Origin: Devosia sp.
GTDB taxonomy: Bacteria > Pseudomonadota > Alphaproteobacteria > Rhizobiales > Devosiaceae
DNA length: 64,000 nucleotides
Reading direction: 5' to 3'
Assembly (NCBI RefSeq): GCF_017307495.1
Contig: NZ_JAFKHE010000012.1
Span: forward strand, 489,277-553,276
The position numbers were made by a program, and so were the translations under genes. The notes beneath the pieces are model-generated. The model ran no database searches, was not told where the DNA came from, and saw only the letters and a list, made by a program, of their open reading frames with translations. Shown here piece by piece: positions 26,967 to 37,153 of this stretch; the first letter of the stretch is position 1; each line of letters begins with the position of its first letter.

Positions 26967-28052
26967 CTAATTGCGGATGCGGGCCTTCAGCGCGACGATG
27001 CGCTTGTAGCTTTCCTCAATGCGCGCCTTGAACTCGGGATCGGATTCCGCAGTGTCGACGAGGATCTTGCGGACCTCTGCGCCCAGCGCGGCCCGCGGCT
27101 TGGCGGTGTTCGAGAACAGCAGCACGTCGACACCGGCGCGGACGGCCCGCTTGACGGTCTCCTCGAGGCCGTAGTGATCGCGGATCGCCCCCATCTCGAG
27201 GTCGTCGGTGATGACGACGCCGGCGAAGCCGAGCTGGCCGCGCAGCACGCTACCGATCCACACCGGCGACAGGCTCGAGGGCAGGCCGGTGGGGTCGATC
27301 TCGGTGTCGATGAGGTGCCCGACCATGACGAAGTCGTCGTAGCCCTTGGCGATGAGCGCCCGGTACGGGTCGAGTTCGGTCGGCTTCCAGGTCCTGGTGA
27401 TGTCGACGAAGCCCTCATGACTGTCGGCGGTCGACGAGCCATGGCCGGGGAAGTGCTTGAGCGAGGTCAGCAGGCCCGCGTCATGGTGGGCCGCCACGAC
27501 CTGGGCGACATATTCCGACACCACGTCCGCGGTCTTGCCGTAGGCGCGGCCGTACTTGGCGATCACCTGGTTGTTCGGGTTGACGGCAAGATCGACCACC
27601 GGGGCGAAGTTGACGTTGAAGCCCCAGTCGCGGACGCCCCGGGCAAGCTGCTCGTAGATGGAGCGCGACTGCTCGGCGGTGTACTCGGCGGCGATCGTCT
27701 CGGCGTCGGGGATTTCCTTGAACCCGACCGCGCTGCCCAGTCGCTCGACCAGACCTCCCTCCTGGTCGAGGGTGATGAACGGCGGCAGGTCGGCGGGGGC
27801 GGCCTTGCGGAAAGCGTCGTTCATCGCTGCGACCGCCGAGCGGCTCGCGACGTTGGTCTTGAGGTACATCACGCCGCCGATGGTCCCGTCGGACACCTGC
27901 TTGCGCACCGCGGCGACGCCCTTGTCGTCGACGGAGTCGCCCGCAAAGCCGACAATGATCATCTGCCCGGCCATCTGCTCGAGGGATTGCGCCAGCGCCG
28001 GGGCGGCGCACAGGGCAAGGATCGTCGCGAGAAGGGTCGTGGCGAGTCGCAT
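26967..28052 (-). CDS. Exported NagZ-like glycoside hydrolase family 3 enzyme
   Basis: The 361-residue protein has a Sec signal peptide (residues 1-21, cleavage after LAQ or ALA) and one GH3 catalytic domain. Diagnostic motifs are LDQEGGLVERLG, the NagZ loop KHFPGHGSSTADSHEG with the His-Asp dyad, and the nucleophile Asp in VVITDDLEMGAI. NagZ enzymes release N-acetylglucosamine from muropeptides or chitin fragments. Canonical NagZ is cytosolic, so the signal peptide here indicates a periplasmic or secreted relative. It lies downstream of acs on the same strand after a palindrome. Confidence 0.9.
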   Translation of the reverse strand: MRLATTLLATILALCAAPALAQSLEQMAGQMIIVGFAGDSVDDKGVAAVRKQVSDGTIGGVMYLKTNVASRSAVAAMNDAFRKAAPADLPPFITLDQEGGLVERLGSAVGFKEIPDAETIAAEYTAEQSRSIYEQLARGVRDWGFNVNFAPVVDLAVNPNNQVIAKYGRAYGKTADVVSEYVAQVVAAHHDAGLLTSLKHFPGHGSSTADSHEGFVDITRTWKPTELDPYRALIAKGYDDFVMVGHLIDTEIDPTGLPSSLSPVWIGSVLRGQLGFAGVVITDDLEMGAIRDHYGLEETVKRAVRAGVDVLLFSNTAKPRAALGAEVRKILVDTAESDPEFKARIEESYKRIVALKARIRN

Positions 28053-28109
28053 GTCGTTTTCTCGGGGGAATCGGAGGCGCGGTTATCCCCCGAGAGTGCG
28101 GCGAAAGCG

Positions 28110-28129
28110 GGGTGGCGCCAGCGCCACCC
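28110..28129 (-). terminator. GC-rich perfect hairpin at the end of acs
   Basis: GGGTGGCGC (28110-28118) pairs with GCGCCACCC (28121-28129) with a two-base nominal loop, directly abutting the acs stop codon. There is no clear T-run on the minus strand, so it may stabilise mRNA or aid termination. Confidence 0.4.
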
Positions 28130-30073
<1,944 letters not shown>

Positions 30074-30224
30074 GAATGCCTCCGGTTTTGCGAGCCGTTT
30101 TAACCAAGCCGACCGATGCCAGCAAGAATACCACTTCTCGTGCTTTAGCCGCGGTGCGCAGACCGCTATAACGGGCCGTCGGACAGTAGGCGGCACTGTG
30201 GCGACCCTATGACTGGGGATTCAC

Positions 30225-30791
30225 ATGCCCGAACTCGGCTACCGCGCGGCGACCGCCAGCGATCTCGATCTCATCCATCACGAGCTGATGGCCGTCATCG
30301 ATGAGTTCCCCTTCTACAACGAAGCGTTCAAGGCCCACGAGAAGCGCCGGATGACACTGGGGTTCCTGCGCTCGCTGCAGCGCATCGATCCCTTCCACGT
30401 TATCGCGCTGACCGTCGACGGCGAGCCGGGCGGCGGCCTGATCTCGGGACCGGACCTGGGGGCCATCTTCCGCTACTGGAGCTGGATCTTCCCCTCGCAC
30501 CGCCAGACCCGCCTCGGCTTGCACGGCATGCGCATCTTCGACGAGCATTGGGACAACGGCAGGTTCCACAAGGCCTTCACCTGGGTCCGTCCGGAGAACG
30601 AGGTCGCCCTCGCCCTGCTCCGCCGCTACGGCTACGAGCAGACGGCATACCTGCGCCAGCAGGTGTTCGGGCAGGATTACGTGGTGATGGAAAAGTACTA
30701 CACCAAGGTCACCGACGACTATGACGACGGCATGGTTATGGGCCGCATCGCGCGCTTCAAGGCGCGCGTGGACATGCTGATCGGGCGGTAG
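30225..30791 (+). CDS. GNAT-family N-acetyltransferase
   Basis: The 188-residue protein begins YRAATASDLDLIHHELMAVIDEFPFYN and has a GNAT-like acetyl-CoA region with IFRYWSWIFPSHRQTRLGLHGMRIFDEHW, then FTWVRPENEVALALLRRYGYEQTAYLRQQVFG. The last is the classic beta6/alpha4 segment. The pyrophosphate loop (HRQTRLGLHG) is weaker than the usual Q/RxxGxG/A, so activity is not certain. The start is supported by GGGGA. It is divergent from acs, and lysine acetylation of Acs is common, but a functional link is only inference. Confidence 0.72.
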   Translation: MPELGYRAATASDLDLIHHELMAVIDEFPFYNEAFKAHEKRRMTLGFLRSLQRIDPFHVIALTVDGEPGGGLISGPDLGAIFRYWSWIFPSHRQTRLGLHGMRIFDEHWDNGRFHKAFTWVRPENEVALALLRRYGYEQTAYLRQQVFGQDYVVMEKYYTKVTDDYDDGMVMGRIARFKARVDMLIGR

Positions 30792-30801
30792 AGCCGACCC
30801 C

Positions 30802-31503
30802 TCAGTGCGGCAGCGCCACGGGCGCGGCCCCCTTGATCAGCGGAATCATCGGCAGGGTGTGACCGAGCACCTGGTCGGCACCCTCGTAGAGCATCTTGAC
30901 CGCGACATAGAGGATGACCACCAGCCCCAACCAAGCGATCCAGCGGTAGCGGTGCAGGAGGCCCGCGACCAGGGTCGCGGCAACGCCCATCAGCAGGACC
31001 GACAGGCCGAGGCCGAAGATGAGCGCCACTTCATGGTGCTGCGCGGCGCCGGCAACCGCGAGCACGTTGTCGAGCGACATCGACACGTCCGCGATGACGA
31101 TCTGCCAAACGGCCTGGCCCAGCGTCTTGCGCCGCGCCTTGCCGGACACCGTACCGTCCTTGTTCAGGTCGGCATTAGCGAGCGCCTCGGCCGCGTCCTC
31201 CTCCTCGTCGTGGGAGACCGACAGCTCGCGGTACATCTTCCAGCAGACCCAGAGCAGCAGCAGGCCGCCGGCGACCAGCAGGCCGCCGCCCAGCGACAGC
31301 AGCTGCGTGGTGATCAGCGCAAAACCTATACGCAGGATGGTCGCGGCGATGATGCCGATCAGGATGGCCTTGCGGCGCAGGTCCGAGGGCAGCCCCGCAG
31401 CAGCGAGCCCGATGACGACGGCGTTGTCGCCGGCGAGGACCAGGTCGATGACGATAACCTGGAAGAATGCCGCGAAAGCCGATGCGTCAAGGCCAAAGGG
31501 CAT
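30802..31503 (-). CDS. TerC/YjbE family membrane protein with an EF-hand-like loop
   Basis: This 233-residue integral membrane protein has seven helices and the two TerC acidic motifs, DLVLAGDNAVVIGL (residues 20-33) and DVSMSLDNVLAVAG (139-152). These face each other in the membrane and are linked to metal export, manganese in characterised relatives. The cytosolic linker contains a DLNKDGTVSGKA loop (112-123) with EF-hand spacing, although the last position is Ala instead of Glu. No yybP-ykoY riboswitch, often found before such genes, is seen in the 192 bp upstream. Confidence 0.88.
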   Translation of the reverse strand: MPFGLDASAFAAFFQVIVIDLVLAGDNAVVIGLAAAGLPSDLRRKAILIGIIAATILRIGFALITTQLLSLGGGLLVAGGLLLLWVCWKMYRELSVSHDEEEDAAEALANADLNKDGTVSGKARRKTLGQAVWQIVIADVSMSLDNVLAVAGAAQHHEVALIFGLGLSVLLMGVAATLVAGLLHRYRWIAWLGLVVILYVAVKMLYEGADQVLGHTLPMIPLIKGAAPVALPH

Positions 31504-31695
31504 TCAGTATCTCTTGTGATGAGTGCGGGCGCTGGCGGCTATGTAGTGGGCCGAGACGAACTTGTGAAGGCGGTAGCTGGCCTTTGGCCGCACAAGTCCC
31601 GGCAGGGTCGATTGGTTCCCGGCCGTGGGTCGGCACGACATCGACCACCGGTTCGGTGGTCGCCATGCCGCGGATTGGAACACCAATCGGGGGAT

Positions 31696-31771
<76 letters not shown>

Positions 31772-31892
31772 GGGCCGAGGCGGGTGACTATCAGGGTGAG
31801 TCCGGCTTGTCCAGCACCGATTGCAAACTTTCCTGCTTTCGCCAGCCTGCTAAGCTTGGACCTCGCAACTGCAAACAGACAAAGCCGAATCC

Positions 31893-32762
31893 ATGCACGA
31901 AGCCGTAAACGACTCGGTCGATTTCCTCTCCACGATCTGGCGCTGGCTGCTGGCCAACTCGGGCGGCATCATCTCCGCGATCATCGTGCTGGCGCTCGGC
32001 TGGTATCTGTCGCGGATGTTGTCGCGACTGGTGCAGGCTCTCCTCCCCCGGGCCTCGGGCGTGGACAGGAATTTCGCGCCGCTGCTGAGCCAGGTGGCCC
32101 GCTATGGCGTGCTGATCTTCGCCCTCGTGACGGCACTGAGCTTCATCGGCGTGTCCAGCACGTCCATCTATGCCGTGATCGGAGCCGCCGGCCTTGCCAT
32201 CGCCCTGGCGTTGCAGAACACGCTGTCCAACATCGCGGCGGGCATCATGCTGATCTGGCAGCGGCCGATCGCTATCGGCGAATACGTGGTGGGAAACGGC
32301 GTCGCCGGCGTCGTCGTGGAGATCGGGCTGTTCGGCACCCGCCTGCGCTCGACCAGCGGGCTCTATATCTTCGTGCCGAACCAGACGCTGTGGTCGGGCG
32401 CGATCACCAACCACAGTCGCGAAACCCGACGGCGCATCGACGTCAACGTGACGGTGCCCGACACGATCAATGTCGCGGCGGCGCGCAAGACGATGCTGAG
32501 AATCGCCACGACCGACAAGCGCGTACAGGGCGATCCGCCGCCGGCCGTGCATGTCGAGACTTTCGTGGGCGACAAGATCGTGCTGCAGATGCGCGCCTGG
32601 GTGTCGACGCCCGACTATCTCAACGCCCTGCGCGACATCACCGAGAAGGCGAAGGTCGCCATCAACAAGATGCTGGCCGCCTCGGACGAACAGGCGGAAG
32701 TGGCCCTGGCCGCCGACCCGCACACGCAGACCGCGGCCGAGCAGACACCGGACCTGAGCTGA
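31893..32762 (+). CDS. mscS: Small-conductance mechanosensitive channel (MscS family)
   Basis: The 289-residue protein has three transmembrane helices. The third is the glycine/alanine-rich pore helix (YAVIGAAGLAIALALQNTLSNIAAGIMLIWQRP, about residues 90-123). The MscS beta domain follows (VGNGVAGVVVEIGLFGTRLRSTSGLYIFVPNQTLWSGAITNHS), then a C-terminal alpha/beta vestibule. Homoheptamers open under membrane tension and release osmolytes on hypo-osmotic shock. It starts 121 bp past the tRNA-Lys gene on the opposite strand, with no shared transcription. Confidence 0.94.
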   Translation: MHEAVNDSVDFLSTIWRWLLANSGGIISAIIVLALGWYLSRMLSRLVQALLPRASGVDRNFAPLLSQVARYGVLIFALVTALSFIGVSSTSIYAVIGAAGLAIALALQNTLSNIAAGIMLIWQRPIAIGEYVVGNGVAGVVVEIGLFGTRLRSTSGLYIFVPNQTLWSGAITNHSRETRRRIDVNVTVPDTINVAAARKTMLRIATTDKRVQGDPPPAVHVETFVGDKIVLQMRAWVSTPDYLNALRDITEKAKVAINKMLAASDEQAEVALAADPHTQTAAEQTPDLS

Positions 32763-32771
32763 GGGCAGGAG

Positions 32772-32878
32772 TTGAAAACTGGAAAGTAGAAGTTAGAAGT
32801 TAGAAGTTAGGTGGCAGTTCGTGCCACATTCTACTTCCTAGTTTCTACTTCCTAATTTCTAGTTTCCCTTTCCTGCTT
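32772..32878. repeat. AT-rich imperfect inverted repeat built of short tandem units
   Basis: Left arm: heptamer TAGAAGT three times (32787-32807). Centre: perfect hairpin GTGGCA-GTTCG-TGCCAC (32811-32827). Right arm: two near-identical 14-mers beginning TTCTACTTCCTA (32829-32856) plus a partial third. The two arms are roughly complementary, so the RNA could form a long stem. It lies between the convergent mscS and msrA genes and has clearly lower GC than its surroundings. It may act as a bidirectional terminator. Confidence 0.7.
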
Positions 32879-32893
32879 CCTGACTCCCCCCGT

Positions 32894-33541
32894 TCACGCG
32901 TGCCCGTTCAGGCCGCGGAATGCATCCTTGCCCCAGATGGCTTCGACCTGGGCGTTCTTGCCGCAGCCGGCGCGATAGCGGGCGTAGTGGACGTTGCTGG
33001 GCAGACCGCTGAAGGGATAGATGTCGCTCTTCTCCCAGAAGTTCTGGTGGTAGTCCTCGGCCGGGTAGAAGGTCGGCGCCATGGCGATAACGGTGGCCAC
33101 GGGCTTGCCGAGCGCCTGCGCGGTCGCCTCCTTGCCAGCCTCGGCGATCTTCAGTTCGTCGGCGTTTCCGACATAGATGGCCGTCGTGTAGCTCTCGCCG
33201 AAATCGCAGAACTGGCCACGGCTTTCGATCGGATCGATCAGGTGGAAGTAGGTATCGACCAGCTTCTCGTAGCTGGTCACGGCGGGATCGTACTCGACCT
33301 TCACTGCTTCGCGGTGGCCGGTGATTTCGGTCACCACCTGCTCGTAGGTCGGGTTGGGCACGTGGCCGCCGATATAGCCGGAGGTGGTGGAGATGACGCC
33401 CGGGGCGTGGTCGAAGTCGCTCTCCACCGACCAGAAGCAGCCGCCGGCGAAAATGGCCGTCGCGGTTTCGGCGCCCTGTGCGCCGGTCATGGCCATGGCC
33501 CCGGTCAGCGCCACGGCGAGGGCAAACGACTTGCGGTTCAT
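32894..33541 (-). CDS. msrA: Exported peptide-methionine (S)-S-oxide reductase
   Basis: This 215-residue MsrA has a signal peptide (MNRKSFALAVALTGAMAMTGAQG, cleavage about residue 23), so it should repair oxidised methionines in the periplasm. The catalytic motif GGCFWSVE is at residues 33-40, followed by SGYIGGHVPNPTYEQV, the FGESYTTAIYV segment and YHQNFWEKS. A C-terminal Cys (RYRAGCGKNAQ) is available as resolving residue. ATG 33541 gives this complete signal peptide; the longer open frame upstream overlaps the Lrp gene region and is a shadow. Confidence 0.94.
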   Translation of the reverse strand: MNRKSFALAVALTGAMAMTGAQGAETATAIFAGGCFWSVESDFDHAPGVISTTSGYIGGHVPNPTYEQVVTEITGHREAVKVEYDPAVTSYEKLVDTYFHLIDPIESRGQFCDFGESYTTAIYVGNADELKIAEAGKEATAQALGKPVATVIAMAPTFYPAEDYHQNFWEKSDIYPFSGLPSNVHYARYRAGCGKNAQVEAIWGKDAFRGLNGHA

Positions 33542-33678
33542 CTGAGGTTCCAACCCTGAAGTGACTTCGAGCGGAGGATGGATCGGCGCGCGAGCACGCA
33601 CAAGACAAACAAACGTGGGGTCCGCGCCGGACAGGTTGCGGCGCACTGCACCGGCGGGCGCAACGCCGGCGCCGCGCT

Positions 33679-34128
33679 TCAGCCCAGTTCCTTGCGCGCC
33701 GCCAGCAGGATGCTGGTTTCGGTATTGGCGATGCCATCGACCTGCCGGATCCGGCGCAGCAGGTCGTCGAACTCGCGCAGGGTCGGCGTCTCGCTTTCGG
33801 CCACTACGTCCCAGCGGCCGTTGGTGGTGTAGAGCGTGCGAATCTCGGGAAAGCCGGCGAGGCGGCGGATCACCGCCTCCGAATTCCTGCCGTCGATCTC
33901 GACCATGGTGATGGCGCGCACTGCGTCGCGGCGCCCGGGTGTCCGCAGCATCACCGTGTAGCCGGCGATCGCGCCGGTCTTGACCAGCCGCTCCATGCGC
34001 GCGGTGACCGTGGCACGGGATACCCCCAGTTCCGTCGCGAGCTTGGCGACGGGCAGGCGCCCGTCCGTCCGCAGGAGCGCGATCAGCCGGTGGTCGAGGT
34101 CGTCGAGGCTGAATGTACTTTCCGACAT
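33679..34128 (-). CDS. Lrp/AsnC-family transcriptional regulator, probably of arginase
   Basis: The 149-residue protein has an N-terminal winged helix-turn-helix (FSLDDLDHRLIALLRTDGRLPVAKLATELGVSRATVTARMERLVKTGAIAGYTV). A RAM ligand-binding domain follows (MVEIDGRNSEAVIRRLAGFPEIRTLYTTNGRWDVVAESETPTLREFDDLLRRIRQVDGI). It is divergent from an arginase gene with a 106-bp intergenic region containing a TGCGCA dyad. Lrp-type activators next to and divergent from arginine or ornithine catabolic genes are a common arrangement, so it probably senses arginine or ornithine. Confidence 0.92.
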   Translation of the reverse strand: MSESTFSLDDLDHRLIALLRTDGRLPVAKLATELGVSRATVTARMERLVKTGAIAGYTVMLRTPGRRDAVRAITMVEIDGRNSEAVIRRLAGFPEIRTLYTTNGRWDVVAESETPTLREFDDLLRRIRQVDGIANTETSILLAARKELG

Positions 34129-34143
34129 TCCTGACCGTCACTC

Positions 34144-34161
34144 TGCGCAATTGACTGCGCA
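34144..34161. promoter_or_regulatory. TGCGCA-N6-TGCGCA operator candidate between lrp-type regulator and arginase
   Basis: Two copies of the self-complementary hexamer TGCGCA spaced by six bases lie 15 bp from the regulator start and 73 bp from the arginase start. The position suits autoregulation plus control of arginase. Confidence 0.5.
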
Positions 34162-34234
34162 TATCTAGCACTATTGTGACTGTTTGCCAGCACGCTGTCC
34201 TCCCACATTGGAGCAAACTGAATCGAGGTTCCGG

Positions 34235-35176
34235 ATGCTCCACGACTCCCGTCCCCGCCGCCCGGTTGCGGGCAATCGCATCGACCTGATCGGACTGCCG
34301 ACCGATGCCGGCGCCTCGTGTCGGGGTGCGAGGCTGGGGCCCGATGGGTTGCGGGCGGCCGGGCTGGCGGAGCGGCTGGCGAGCATCGGCTACGCCGTCG
34401 CCGACCGCGGCGACATCACCGCTGCCGGAAAGCTGTCGCCGGCGGCCGAGATCGATGCCTTGTCGCCGCTGGCGAGCGAGGCGGCCTATCGCAGCCTCGA
34501 CCATGGCGCGCGGCCGATCTTCCTCGGCGGCGATCACTCGATCTCCATGGGCTCCATCGCGGGCGTGGCGCGCCACTGCCGCGACAACCACCGGCCGCTG
34601 TTCGTGCTGTGGTTCGACGCGCACGGCGACTTCAACACCTGGACGACGACCGAGACCGGGAACATCCACGGCATGGCGCTGGCGCGCTTGTGCGGCGAGC
34701 CGGGGTTCTGCAACGATCCCCGCTGGTTCGCGCCGGTCGACCCGCGCAAAGTGATGATTCTCGGCGCCCGGGCCCTCGACTGCGAGGAAGCGCAGCTGAT
34801 CGATGAGCGCGGCGTCCAGGTCGTCGACATGGACGTGCTGCGGGTGAGCGGGGTCGAGGCTCCGCTCCGCACCTTCCTCGACCGGATCGAGGCCGTGAAC
34901 GGGCATCTGCACCTGTCGCTGGACGTCGATGCCATGGACCCGAGCCTCGCGCCCGGCGTCGGCACGACGGTGCAAGGCGGGCTCAGCCTCGAGCAGGGCG
35001 AAACGGTGATGGACCTGCTGTTCCGAAGCGGACGCGTCGGCTCCCTCGACCTGGTCGAACTCAATCCACTCCTCGACCGGGGCGGCGTCAGCGCCGACGT
35101 CATGGTTGACCTGACGGCGCGCCTGCTCGGCGGCCTGACCACTGTGCAGCACGTCAAGCAGCAGGAGACGGCCTGA
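34235..35176 (+). CDS. rocF: Arginase
   Basis: The 313-residue enzyme hydrolyses arginine to ornithine and urea with a binuclear manganese centre. The ureohydrolase metal motifs are all present: GGDHSISMGS (about residue 92), FDAHGDFNTWTTTETGNIHGM (about 126-146) and LDVDAMDPSLAPGVGT (about 228-243). GARLGPDGLRAAGL near the N-terminus and the C-terminal DLVELNPLLD favour arginase over agmatinase. ATG 34235 has GAGG seven bases upstream. It is divergent from the Lrp-type gene and followed by a terminator shared with leuA. Confidence 0.93.
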   Translation: MLHDSRPRRPVAGNRIDLIGLPTDAGASCRGARLGPDGLRAAGLAERLASIGYAVADRGDITAAGKLSPAAEIDALSPLASEAAYRSLDHGARPIFLGGDHSISMGSIAGVARHCRDNHRPLFVLWFDAHGDFNTWTTTETGNIHGMALARLCGEPGFCNDPRWFAPVDPRKVMILGARALDCEEAQLIDERGVQVVDMDVLRVSGVEAPLRTFLDRIEAVNGHLHLSLDVDAMDPSLAPGVGTTVQGGLSLEQGETVMDLLFRSGRVGSLDLVELNPLLDRGGVSADVMVDLTARLLGGLTTVQHVKQQETA

Positions 35177-35206
35177 AAGCTGCCGCCAGCGATCCTCCGC
35201 AAATGA

Positions 35207-35232
35207 AAAGAGCCGCCCCGGGGGCGGCTCCG
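35207..35232 (-). terminator. Intrinsic terminator of leuA
   Basis: GAGCCGCCCC-type stem (35212-35221 with 35223-35232) is followed on the minus strand by CTTTTCATTT, directly downstream of the leuA stop. It also lies after the convergent arginase gene. Confidence 0.75.
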
Positions 35233-35253
35233 CATGGCCCAGTGTGGGCCGTA

Positions 35254-36825
35254 TCAGCTCGCCACGGCCTCGGTTGCCCCCTGCGCCGCCGCGCCGCGCT
35301 CGAGCAGCAGGCGATTGTAGGCATTGATGTAGGCGCGGGCCGAGGCGACGAGCGTATCCGGCTCGGCCGCGTTGCCGGAGACGATGCGGCCGCCCATCTC
35401 GAGGCGCACGTGGGCGCTGGCCTGCGCGTCGGTGCCGCCGGTCACGCCGTCGATGGCGTAGAGCACCAGGTGCGGGTCCTTGCCCACAGCCTGCTTGATG
35501 GCGTTGAAGATGGCATCCACCGAGCCGGTGCCGTCGTAGGTCGCCGAGACATCGGTGCCGTCGATCGACAGGGTCAGATGGCAGCGATGCACGCCGCCGG
35601 TCTTGGAGACCACTTCCATGTCGACCAGCTTGATGCGGTCGTCGACCGAGCCGGCCTCGTCGTCGACCAGCGCGACGATGTCGGCGTCGTAGACGTGCTT
35701 CTTCCTATCAGCCAGGTCCTTGAAGCGCTGGAAGGCCTCCTGGAAGGCATTGTCGCCCAGCTCGTAGCCCAGTTCCTTCAACTTGTCCTTGAAGGCGGCG
35801 CGGCCGGAGTGCTTACCCATGACCAGCGTGGTTTCCTTGATGCCCACGCTCTCGGGCGTCATGATCTCGTAGGTCTGGGCATTCTTCAGCATGCCGTCCT
35901 GGTGGATGCCGCTCTCGTGCGCGAAGGCGTTCTTGCCGACGATCGCCTTGTTGTACTGCACCGGGAAGTTGGCGGCGGCCGAGACGATCTTGCTGGCCCG
36001 GCTCAGGTGCGTCGAGTCGATATGCGTCTCGTACGGCATGGCGTCGCCACGGGTTCGCAGCGCCATGACGATTTCCTCGAGCGCCGCGTTGCCGGCGCGC
36101 TCTCCGAGACCGTTGATCGTGCATTCGACCTGCCGCGCCCCACCGCGGACGGCGGCCAGCGAGTTGGCGACGGCGAGGCCCAGGTCGTTGTGGCAATGCG
36201 CCGAGAAGATCACCTTGTCTGCGCCCGGCACGCGCTCGATGATCGAGCGGAACATGGCTTCGTGCTCGGCCGGAATGGCATAGCCGACGGTGTCAGGCAG
36301 GTTGATGGTGGTGGCGCCGGCCTTGATCGCCAGCTCGACGCACCGCGCCAGGTAGTCGATCGGCGTGCGCGTCGCGTCCATGGCGCTCCACTCGACATTG
36401 TCGATCAGGTTGCGCGCCTGGGCGACCGTGGCGGTGATGATCTCCAGCACCTGCTCCTCGGTCTTCTTCATCTGGTGCGCCAGGTGGATCGGCGAGGTGG
36501 AGACGAAGGTGTGGATGCGGCCGCGTTTGGCGTGACGCACCGCCTCGCCAGCCCGGGCGATGTCGGCGGGAATGGCGCGGGCGAGGCCGGCGACGACGGC
36601 GTTCTTCACCTGCTTGGCAACGGCGACGACGGCCTCGAAGTCGCCGTTGGAAGCGATCGGGAAGCCGGCTTCGATGATGTCGACGCCCATCTCGTCCAGC
36701 GCCTCGGCGACCTGGAGCTTTTCCTCCAGCGTCATCGTCGCGCCGGGGCTCTGCTCGCCGTCGCGCAGGGTAGTGTCGAAGATGAAGACGCGGTCCTTGT
36801 TGCTCTGCGCCGCTGCGGTGGTCAT
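35254..36825 (-). CDS. leuA: 2-isopropylmalate synthase
   Basis: This 523-residue enzyme commits 2-ketoisovalerate and acetyl-CoA to leucine synthesis. The TIM-barrel domain begins VFIFDTTLRDGEQSPGATMTLEEKL; the metal site is in SAHCHNDLGLAVANSLAAV and the GERAGN loop follows. AFAHESGIHQDGMLKN and TLVMGKHSGRAAF are typical, and the C-terminal part (about residues 390-500) is the regulatory LeuA dimer domain for leucine feedback. ATG 36825 has AGGA eight bases upstream; an in-frame TTG at 36843 is less likely. A leucine-rich leader ORF lies 115 bp upstream. Confidence 0.95.
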   Translation of the reverse strand: MTTAAAQSNKDRVFIFDTTLRDGEQSPGATMTLEEKLQVAEALDEMGVDIIEAGFPIASNGDFEAVVAVAKQVKNAVVAGLARAIPADIARAGEAVRHAKRGRIHTFVSTSPIHLAHQMKKTEEQVLEIITATVAQARNLIDNVEWSAMDATRTPIDYLARCVELAIKAGATTINLPDTVGYAIPAEHEAMFRSIIERVPGADKVIFSAHCHNDLGLAVANSLAAVRGGARQVECTINGLGERAGNAALEEIVMALRTRGDAMPYETHIDSTHLSRASKIVSAAANFPVQYNKAIVGKNAFAHESGIHQDGMLKNAQTYEIMTPESVGIKETTLVMGKHSGRAAFKDKLKELGYELGDNAFQEAFQRFKDLADRKKHVYDADIVALVDDEAGSVDDRIKLVDMEVVSKTGGVHRCHLTLSIDGTDVSATYDGTGSVDAIFNAIKQAVGKDPHLVLYAIDGVTGGTDAQASAHVRLEMGGRIVSGNAAEPDTLVASARAYINAYNRLLLERGAAAQGATEAVAS

Positions 36826-36903
36826 TTCGGTTTTCCTATCCAACGGCCGGGGTGAGAAACACCATCGCGACCGGACAAATCGTTCGGTTGTTTAGCGCGC
36901 TAT

Positions 36904-36947
36904 CCCCTGACCACCCGCTCGCGATCCGAGCTGTCGGTTATCAGGGG
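36904..36947 (-). promoter_or_regulatory. Candidate attenuator stem downstream of the leucine leader peptide
   Basis: On the minus strand CCCCTGA, which includes the leader stop codon, can pair with TCAGGGG (36941-36947 with 36904-36910), enclosing a second hairpin GCTCG-N5-CGAGC (36917-36931). A ribosome stalled on the leucine codons just upstream would leave this pairing free or block it. No T-run terminator is seen, so the mechanism is uncertain. Confidence 0.4.
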
Positions 36948-37066
36948 CTGATAAGAAGGAGAAGCAGGGCGGCCGGCAGCAGCAGCAAGGCAGCGGCAAC
37001 GAGCAGCCGGCTCTCCCGAGCCTTCTGTTCGGCGACTGCGATGGCGATGGCGCGCTGGCGCTGCAT
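36941..37066 (-). CDS. Leucine-rich leader peptide upstream of leuA (LeuL-like)
   Basis: A 41-codon ORF on the leuA strand ends in LLLLPAALLLLLISP, with eleven Leu codons among its last 21 residues. It stops 115 bp before leuA. The ATG at 37066 has a weak GGAA upstream. Leucine-rich leader peptides before leuA are known attenuation devices in proteobacteria, and alphaproteobacterial leu genes have been predicted to carry them. The alternative is a small single-span membrane protein, since the Leu-rich segment is also a plausible transmembrane helix. Confidence 0.6.
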   Translation of the reverse strand: MQRQRAIAIAVAEQKARESRLLVAAALLLLPAALLLLLISP

Positions 37067-37153
37067 GGCAATATTCCGTTAGCGCCGCGAATAGTGCGGG
37101 AATTCGGCAGCGTTGGCAAGGCGGTTCTCGCCCCGCCTCCGCCAGCGCCGATC

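Noticed and set aside
31504..31690. yybP-ykoY manganese riboswitch upstream of terC
   Set aside because: I looked for the conserved core on the minus strand and did not find it.
32894..35152. 752-codon frame covering msrA, the Lrp gene and arginase
   Set aside because: Only its last 215 codons are msrA; the rest is antisense or out of frame relative to Lrp and arginase genes with clear motifs.
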